Origin: Reticulitermes speratus
Lineage: Eukaryota; Arthropoda; Insecta; Blattodea; Rhinotermitidae
DNA length: 64,000 bases
Assembly: GCA_021186555.1 (NCBI GenBank)
Contig: JAJKFL010000003.1
Location: 48,571,630 to 48,635,629, forward strand
Reading direction: 5' to 3'
The notes under the pieces were generated by a model that saw only the letters and a list, made by a program, of their open reading frames with translations, did not search any database and was not told where the DNA came from. Position numbers and translations under genes: made by a program. This document shows positions 57,415 to 64,000 of this stretch, piece by piece; position 1 is the stretch's first letter; each line of letters opens with the position of its first letter.

Positions 57415-57703
57415 ACCGGGATAGCGTAGTCGGTATAGCGGCTCGCTACTAGCTGGAGGGTCGGGGATCGAATCCCGGTGGGGGGGCGAGATTTTTCAGC
57501 ACCCGTCCAGATCGGCCCTGGGGCCTACCCAGCCTCCTGTACAATGCGTACCGGGTCATTCCCGGGGGTAAAGCGGTCGAGGCGTCGCTTTGACCACCCA
57601 CCCCCATCTAGCGTCGAGGTTAAGGAAAGAGTACAGCTATACCTCTACTCACCCTCTGGCCCTTCATGGCCTGTTCTAGGGTGAACCTTACCTGTACCTT
57701 ACC
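57415..57703 (+). mobile_element. SINE-B, full length with target duplication
   Basis: The head ACCGGGATAGCGTAGTCGGT holds the A box, and CGGGGATCGAATCCCG is a consensus B box. The 3' end is GGCCCTTCATGGCC...CTTACC. AGGTTCATATCATGG (57400-57414) recurs as AGGTTTATATCGTAG (57704-57718). It is the best reference copy of the family in this window (289 bp). Confidence 0.88.
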
Positions 57704-57734
57704 AGGTTTATATCGTAGAATGATAAAAGATTGG

Positions 57735-57920
57735 GCCTTCGCTCTTCTGGGATGTTACGCGGCGTAGGTTCAGTTGGTCTACCGACGATGATTACCTATC
57801 AGTCCCATCTTCAAGGGTCAAGCAGTCCCGCAGGCGGTAACCAACTACCAACCTACGCCGCGTAACATCCAAGAAGAGCGGAGACCTCATATACACCGCA
57901 GCGGAAGCCTGAAATCTTGC
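57735..57920. mobile_element. Type-B palindromic repeat
   Basis: CTCTTCTGGGATGTTACGCG at the left mirrors CGCGTAACATCCAAGAAGAG at the right. The left-arm core keeps CCCATCTTCAAGGGTC but has lost GTTTCGG. The tail TATACACCGCAGCGGAAGCCTG is present. Confidence 0.7.
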
Positions 57921-60195
57921 AAGACAAAAGATGCCATGAATAGCTGGCTGGCTCTACGTTAACCATTTATGACCTCCCTTCATGTACAGACTGAGTAAGA
58001 CCAAGAAACACGTGGAACAGCCGACATGCTCTTGAGACTCAAACCGACTACATCCCGCATACAAATCTGCAGAATTACCCTGACAGGTCAACTAAGCACA
58101 CAATTACACAGAACGACATTCTTGCCTAGTTGTGAAATCCAACGAGCGTTATCACAACTTAAACAAATATATCGCCTGCGATACTCAAGACGCCGCCCAT
58201 TGAGATACGTGCAATTTCAGAAACAAGTGATTACTTGCTGCAGCCCGCAGTCGGGCCATATTAGAACTGGAAACCATAGGCCGTTGAACCATTGGTCAGG
58301 TCACCGACCATGTTCATAACAACGTGAAAACCTAATAAGAGGAAACGGTTTTGTTTCAAAACAAATTTCTTCAACTGGTTCAACGTACATATGATTCACC
58401 ACGACACCACCAATGGCTGATTAGGAATCTACGTGCTTACTACGATATTTGGATAATACAGAGTGACTACTTTATCTAATAACTGTCGGCTGCTACCTCC
58501 TGTCGGCTCACAACGCAGCCCACTCAAACGACTGCCCACACGCGAGGCGGAGGAACGGCCGGAAGTGAGACACGATAGCTGTCGGGCAAAATACGAACCC
58601 TGTACTTTATGCAATTCCGTACTAACAGAATTAACACATGGTGCTACAAACGGAAGTTCCACTCAAACTCGGGGGATCCGAATCGCGGAGTACAATTCCG
58701 CGGTGGTTCCTGTTACGTAATACTACACCTGCGAAGAAAACTTTCAGTTTGGCTGCAATGAGACATCACAAAGTCATAGGGACACTAATTTGTACTTTGA
58801 GCGAAACATTATTAGTCGTCAAATCCAGGCGCTAAGGTGGGCTGCACTAGCAGCACGCGTGGAATTTCACTAAACGCGTAGAACTTTGATAGGGAAATCA
58901 GTACAAATGCAGCAACACGGGAAGCTACAGAATAGATGGAAGGATAACATTACAAGACACGAAATGAATAGTAGAGACCAGATAACTTGCCAATGCCTTA
59001 TTACAGCCTCCTCCTTAACTGTTGGTCACTTCGTGTCCAAAAATTTCTCTCCACCTCTGCGTCTCCGAAGATTTTGCAAGTGTATAAATAACCTTCCCAT
59101 CACGGTATAGTGGACAGTCCCTCCCTCAACAAACCCCTTCCCCATCAATTTCCAAATCCTAGTACAACAAGTTAAGGAAGTCCTCTTTCACCCCAACCAA
59201 TCTTCATGGGGAGGACGTTTAGACGTTTCACCCTTAAATTGGCTTTATCTATCTGCCTTTAAATATCAATGCACCTGAGTTTAATAATCAACTTACATCT
59301 CTACCCATACTTTTTGTGACCCCTTGCTGTGTATAATTTCCACTACTCCGTTCAGTTTCTTAATACAACCTCAGAATTTCACACCATCGCCATGTTTGGA
59401 ACTGATGACTTGTGTATAAGGAAAGTACGTCAAAAACCTAATTCGGAAGTAAAAACGGTCCACACAATCAGCACTTCACACGATTCCAGTAACTACCCTT
59501 CTTCAATATTCAGGTCGTCAGCAAGCATCCAAGCACAAACAAACGGCTTTAACTAACCCTTTAGCCAGACAGTATAATTCAAGTGTCTGTGGCAGTTCTC
59601 ATTCATTCAGAGCAGCATTCCGCCTGTACAGTAAGGCTGTATAAAACAAGTAAACCCGCAGAGTTTGGATCAATAGCAAGCTGCAGCCCGGACACTGTGA
59701 GGTTGCAACATGTGGCAACGGATTTCTAGACAACCAACCAACCTCCCTGACGCTACACTACTGCACGCTGCAGTTAAACCTTCCAGTGACCATATTACTA
59801 ATTCAGCACAATACATTTTCAAGATGCATTAAACTGTCAGTTTCAATAAGAAGTATTCCGTTATGTTGGACTAATACATCTAAATAAAATTCAAATTCCG
59901 GGTAAGTTCGGGGCCTTGATAGGTAGTCACGCGCTGGTAACTAAGTAAAGACCTGGTTTAGAAATGATCACAATGGTTAACAGCGGTATCGGCTGTGCCA
60001 CTCCACATACAAACAGAAACACGCGTGCAAGCACGCCCTAAATAAAACGCGTAATGTGGTAGAAAGTACAAACATTTCAGAAGCACCTGCTGCCTGCATT
60101 CCCCTCTTCCATGCTGAAATGTTCGTTATTTATAATTACATTTGTAATGTTAATTTTTTGCCCATTTTTATTTCATGTTAAAATAATTACAATCA
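57921..60195. other. Unassigned sequence
   Basis: I see no gene. Frames of 65-97 codons occur on both strands without domains. TTGAACATCCAG-type SINE blocks are not evident. Confidence 0.3.
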
Positions 60196-60210
60196 TCAAT
60201 GTCATCTACA

Positions 60211-60475
60211 GCCGATCCCAGTGGCCGTGCGGTCTAAGGCGTGGGTCTTCGGCCGCTCGCTTACTAGGATCGTGGGTTCGAATCCCACCGGGGGTATGGA
60301 TGTCTGTCTCTTGTGAGTGTTGTGTGTTGTCAGGTAGAGGTCTCTGCGACGAGCTGGTCACTCGTCCAGAGGAGTCCTACCGAGTGTGGTGTGTCTAAAG
60401 TGTGTGATCGTGAAACCTCGAAATAAGGAGGCCCAGGTACCCGAAAAGGGGCAATTGAGCCATAGGGGAAAAAAA
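60211..60475 (+). mobile_element. SINE-A, full length with 11-bp duplication
   Basis: TGTCATCTACA flanks the element exactly (60200-60210 and 60476-60486). The head GCCGATCCCAGTGGCCGTGC then GGTCTAAGGCGTGGG holds the A box, and GTGGGTTCGAATCCCACC the B box. The body ends in a short A run. It is 265 bp and intact, the youngest-looking and reference copy of SINE-A here. The head most resembles a class II (Leu/Ser-type) tRNA. Confidence 0.93.
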
Positions 60476-60639
60476 TGTCATCTACAACAGTATGCTTTAT
60501 GGGTAAAATGCATATCTCCCAACAGCCTTAAGAGCATATTCTGGTTCACAGACAAATAAGATACAAAAAGAAACTTTTGTAAGCTTCAATGTGTGTTTTC
60601 TCATGTTTCCTTATGTTATTACGATACGACCTACATGCT

Positions 60640-60895
60640 GGACAGTAAAGGAATCGTGGTTCGATTCTCAGCAGGGCCAAAGATTTTTCTCTTCCCCAAA
60701 GGGTCCAGACCGGCTCTGGGGCGCACCCAGACTTCAATTAAACAGGTCCCGGGGGACGCTTTCCCCGAGAATAAAGCGGACGGGAAGTGAAACTGAACAT
60801 TCACCCCATACGGTGTTGAGGTTAAGAATAAATGGAGCTACACCTCCAATCCCCTTGTGCATTGGTACGTGCACAGGGACAGCCTTACCTTTTAC
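60640..60895 (+). repeat. SINE-B
   Basis: B box CGTGGTTCGATTCTCAGC, then CCAGACCGGCTCTGGGGCGC, CCGGGGGACGCTTTCCCCG and GTGTTGAGGTTAAGAATAA. Confidence 0.75.
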
Positions 60896-61014
60896 ATGGA
60901 GCAATGTTCCTGAGAAGTTCATACCGTTATACTAAGTCTAAGGAAAGAGGAAACCTCAAGTACCGTCATCGCCAGCATCCTTGGAATTCTTTCCGTGGCC
61001 TAGGTACGCCTGGT

Positions 61015-61110
61015 CAATAAATCCGCCTCCATATATGGAACCCGAAAGTTCAGTGTTCTGTTCACAACAAACCGCCACTTGAACACATCCTGCGCCAGAT
61101 TAACCCAACC
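61015..61110 (-). pseudogene. RTE-like LINE 3' coding end
   Basis: Minus-strand VNLAQDVFKWRFVVNRTLN then FRVPY corresponds to [19 protein letters not shown] then LRVP. It is a short relic. Confidence 0.7.
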
Positions 61111-61381
61111 CAAATTCACACCGAACCACTGATGATCCATTTCAACATATCGTGACAGCCACGCCTAGGACTTCAAACTGGTGCCTCTCTTCAAGTCCTA
61201 CAACTAAACTTCTGTACAGATTTCTCACCTGCCCTGGGTGCTACAGGCCCCGCCCATTTCATCTCCATTAATTATAGTAAACGGTACAAACTATGAAGCT
61301 CCTCATTACACGATTTTATCTAGCTTCCTAGTACCTCATGTCTTACACCCAAATGTTTTTCTCGGCACTCCTGCAGTATAA

Positions 61382-61550
61382 AGGTAAAGGTCACCCCGTA
61401 ACATAGAAGATATGCATAGAAGGGAGGTAGAGGTATCCGGTATCCCCTTTGTACAGGAGGCTGAGTGGGCCTAGGGGCCGATCCGGACGGGTAAGGAAAA
61501 TCTCTCCCCGAGGTTCGAACCCCCGGCCGTCTATCCTGAAATCCAGCAAT
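61382..61550 (-). repeat. SINE-B fragment
   Basis: GTACAGGAGGCTGAGTGGGC, CCGATCCGGACGGGTAAGG and the minus-strand B box in GAGGTTCGAACCCCCG. Confidence 0.7.
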
Positions 61551-62035
61551 GTGGCAATGCTTTTTCGAAGTGGCGCAATTTTCTCTTCTAACCCAATTAT
61601 CATGAAGTATCAGAGTTTCACATAAACTCGTTTCCAACTCTGAAAATAACTCCTATCATTTTCATGTGGTACAAAGAGAACTGACAGAGTACACGCTCTA
61701 ATGCCCACAAAAGCCACGCTTCCTATCATCACTTTTATCCACAGTTACGACATACATATTCGGAACAACAACAGCAACAACACACCAGTGCATGTTACAT
61801 ACGACGGCCCATCAATGACGCTACCCTCTGAACTGTGATCCGATTCCGTTGTGTATGAAACAGACTGTCGCTGCAGAAGTTAATCCTAATTAGTTTACAT
61901 AATGAACTCGAACACATAAACAGATATCGATACATGTTTACAGTAACCCTGCCTCCAACCAAATTACCTTGAATTATTAATTCTTGGCTTTAGCCTCCAA
62001 AACTGCCTTCATAAAACAATTTTCAGTCTTCTATT

Positions 62036-62170
62036 AATGGGTAACGGGGGCTCTTTCCCCGGGTGTAAAGTGGCCGGGGGTGAAGCTGACTACTCACTTC
62101 CATCCAGTGCCGAGGTTAAGAATGAGTGGAGCTATACCTTACTTCCCAACGGCCAACTTTACCTTTTTTA
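62036..62170 (+). repeat. SINE-B 3' half
   Basis: GGGCTCTTTCCCCGGGTGTAA, CACTTCCATCCAGTGCCGAG and GAGTGGAGCTATACC. The head is absent. Confidence 0.7.
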
Positions 62171-62179
62171 CCATTTTAC

Positions 62180-63485
62180 TAATTTTCTAACAAGAATTCA
62201 AAACCAACACTATAAGAATGTATGTTCCCCACCAGACAATTTTACTGTCCCTTGGTGAATATTATCAAAAATTTGGTGTGCAGAAATTATACATTTTTTC
62301 GTATTTCAACCGTATTCGAAACTGCGGCACTCTACAAAAAAACACACGTCGCCTCTGCGTGTGTTCAACAATAACACAACACTGACAACGCGCAGAAGTG
62401 GCATATTCATTTGTTATGCATGCCAATTCAACAGTGTAGACAGACAAAAGTTTATAAGTCGATATTACCCCTAGACGTGTAAATATTTAATTAAATACAA
62501 AATATAATATTACTTACTATATGCTTGTTCATTTGTACAACGCCTAACTCTAGCTACCCCCTTCCATGGCTTGCCAAATAATGATCAATTCTTATATCAT
62601 CTGTCACGGTTCATTTACAACACATTCACAAGCTCTTCCTGTGGTCGTCTGGGTTGCTTACACCATGTAATCTAGTAGAGGGTTGCCAGCAACTTCAAAC
62701 TATCAGACTAGACGATGTCATAACCCAGGATACAATAAGAATCTTTCATCGCCATGAAAACCTCAAATCCCAACATTCACACAGACTTCTTGTGACGTTG
62801 CTTCACCAAAAGTCGCCCTAAACTCACGAATTAATATGCCCGAGGCTAATGCGTCTGTCTGGTGTGTGTCTGGTTCGTCTTTACCTCTCAGTCTCTTATG
62901 TCATAACCACAATCTTAAAATCTTATTGTCATGAAAATCTCAAATGTCATGTTCTGCAAGCTTAGTACCGGTGCCTACTTTTGTCACTCCTGTAACTAGA
63001 TGCATCTGAATAGTCAGAAGATGAGAATAACTTCACATGTTCAGTCCTGCGCAAGATTCTGCCCGAAGATTTCGGGGCCGTCTTGTGATTGCTGTGACTA
63101 AGTACTTAAGTTAATAATACGGCTTGTCTTTGTAGAATGTCACATTTCTTCAGGTAAAAGCCAACTGAACCTCCGTATAGCCTTTTCTACAAAAAAAAAA
63201 AAAGTACTGATAATGACTGAGGCGTTTGCAGTTGACCTTGGAAGTTGTTTGCGCTGGTAAAATCCGAACCTCCCCTTGTCTGTGACCAGTAACCTACGTA
63301 ATCCAGTCAAAAATACACTGGGCTGAAATGCAGTCGTGTTTTTTGAGTGCGACATAATAGTTAATTTAGTGTTCGAGCTGTGCATAAATTTGACTTTTGG
63401 CCTGCTATAAACGAAATACCTAAAAAATGTTAACCAGTGGAAAGGTCATGCAGTGACAGGGACTCGTGTGTTTGACAGGATCTGT
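62180..63485. other. Unassigned sequence
   Basis: I see no gene or matched repeat. A T/A homopolymer lies near 63191. Confidence 0.3.
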
Positions 63486-63487
63486 AT

Positions 63488-63963
63488 CATTCATTCATAA
63501 CACAAACGAATGCACATCTGACATAAAAATTTAGTCTTATATTGCTCCTACATGTTTCGGCTCATTTACTCCGTATGCAGGAGCTTTACACTAAACATTA
63601 AAACTAACTAAAATATAACAGATTACCAACGTAATTAGTATTACATTACAGCACTCATGCAGCTAGTGTCAACATATCGGTTTCTTAGTTTATGATTAAA
63701 ATGGTATAGACATTTTTTTAAATATACTACATTAAAACAATAAAACTGTAAAAATCACAAACTAAGAAACCTATATGTTAACATTAGCTGCAAGAATGCT
63801 GTAATACAATTACAATTACTATACCTATTCCGCTTTAGTTAAGTTTTCAATTTTTTTGTAAAGCTCCCTGGACATGGCGTAAATGACGCGAAACATGTAG
63901 CAGCAATGTAACACTGTATGTTTATGTGTCAAATGTGCATTCGTTTGTGTTATGAATGAATAA
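63488..63963. mobile_element. Fold-back element FB6
   Basis: ATTCATTCATAACACAAACG at the left mirrors CGTTTGTGTTATGAATGAAT at the right (476 bp). Arms of about 180 nt include CAAACTAAGAAACC with its inverse. Right core 63861-63905: GCTCC, CTGGACA, T, GGCG/CGC(G)-type stem, GAAACATGTA, with the CTGATGA box altered. Left core 63543-63586 (minus) reads CTGCATACGG..CCGAAACATGTA. Both are decayed in the first box only. Confidence 0.8.
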
Positions 63964-64000
63964 TTCAGTCAAGATGCACGGAATAAAGAGTGTCACGGAT

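Noticed and set aside
60211-60300. Genuine tRNA gene (A and B boxes present)
   Set aside because: It is continuous with a conserved SINE body, repeated several times, and flanked by a target duplication. The acceptor stem does not close.
1-64000. Endogenous virus or LTR retrotransposon
   Set aside because: No long terminal direct repeats, protease, integrase or capsid-like frames were recognised.

Overview
This is eukaryotic, almost certainly insect, genomic DNA. It has no operons and no long open frames. It is built mostly from decayed mobile elements: tRNA-derived SINEs with A/B-box heads, 5'-truncated copies of an RTE-like non-LTR retrotransposon (C-terminal signature MNLRVP), pieces of a second LINE, hAT, Tc1/mariner-like and PIF/Harbinger-like DNA transposons, and many fold-back (inverted-repeat) elements. 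The combination suggests a large hemimetabolous insect genome (cockroach, termite, phasmid or orthopteran). The species cannot be fixed from sequence alone. The window reads as intergenic DNA or, more likely, the inside of very long introns. I see no complete host gene.

Layout. 0-5 kb: a 116-bp tandem duplication interrupted by a TA-flanked TIR element, a 358-bp fold-back element, an isolated fold-back arm, a SINE fragment and a palindromic repeat. 5-10 kb: a tRNA-headed SINE and a tail-to-tail pair of RTE LINE 3' ends. 10-13 kb: another fold-back, a candidate recursive splice site on the minus strand, and a SINE. 13-16 kb: nearly featureless. 15.7-16.8 kb: a fold-back nested inside a fold-back. 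17-24 kb: a hAT MITE, a second TA-flanked TIR element, a fold-back split by a 123-bp LINE tail with a 12-bp target-site duplication, a 5'-truncated SINE with a 14-bp duplication, and a LINE reverse-transcriptase C-terminus. 25-35 kb: hAT-like and fold-back elements, a 188-bp minisatellite with expanding C-tracts, LINE and SINE fragments, and a recurring TIR family. 35-50 kb: LINE and SINE fragments, including part of an RTE reverse-transcriptase region. 50-57 kb: a hAT transposase C-terminus, a candidate 61-nt host exon on the minus strand, and a Harbinger-like element with perfect 50-bp TIRs inserted in a SINE. 57-64 kb: SINEs, a palindromic repeat and a terminal fold-back.

The most interesting signal is in the fold-back elements. 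Nearly every arm carries, outward-facing and a few tens of bases from the element end, the string CUGANGA, one pyrimidine, a stem whose sequence differs between copies but stays base-paired, then GAAAC followed by AUGUA or GUC. This is the layout of a hammerhead ribozyme core with a very short stem III, plus one consistent extra pyrimidine. A second palindromic family carries a related core. Activity is inferred, not shown.

How the parts relate: SINEs and truncated LINEs show target-site duplications typical of target-primed reverse transcription. DNA elements show superfamily-typical duplications (TA, TTA, 8 bp). Several elements are nested, which gives relative ages. Two minus-strand splice-site-bounded segments (11.6 kb and 54.3 kb) are the only hints of a host gene, and they would be separated by more than 40 kb of intron.
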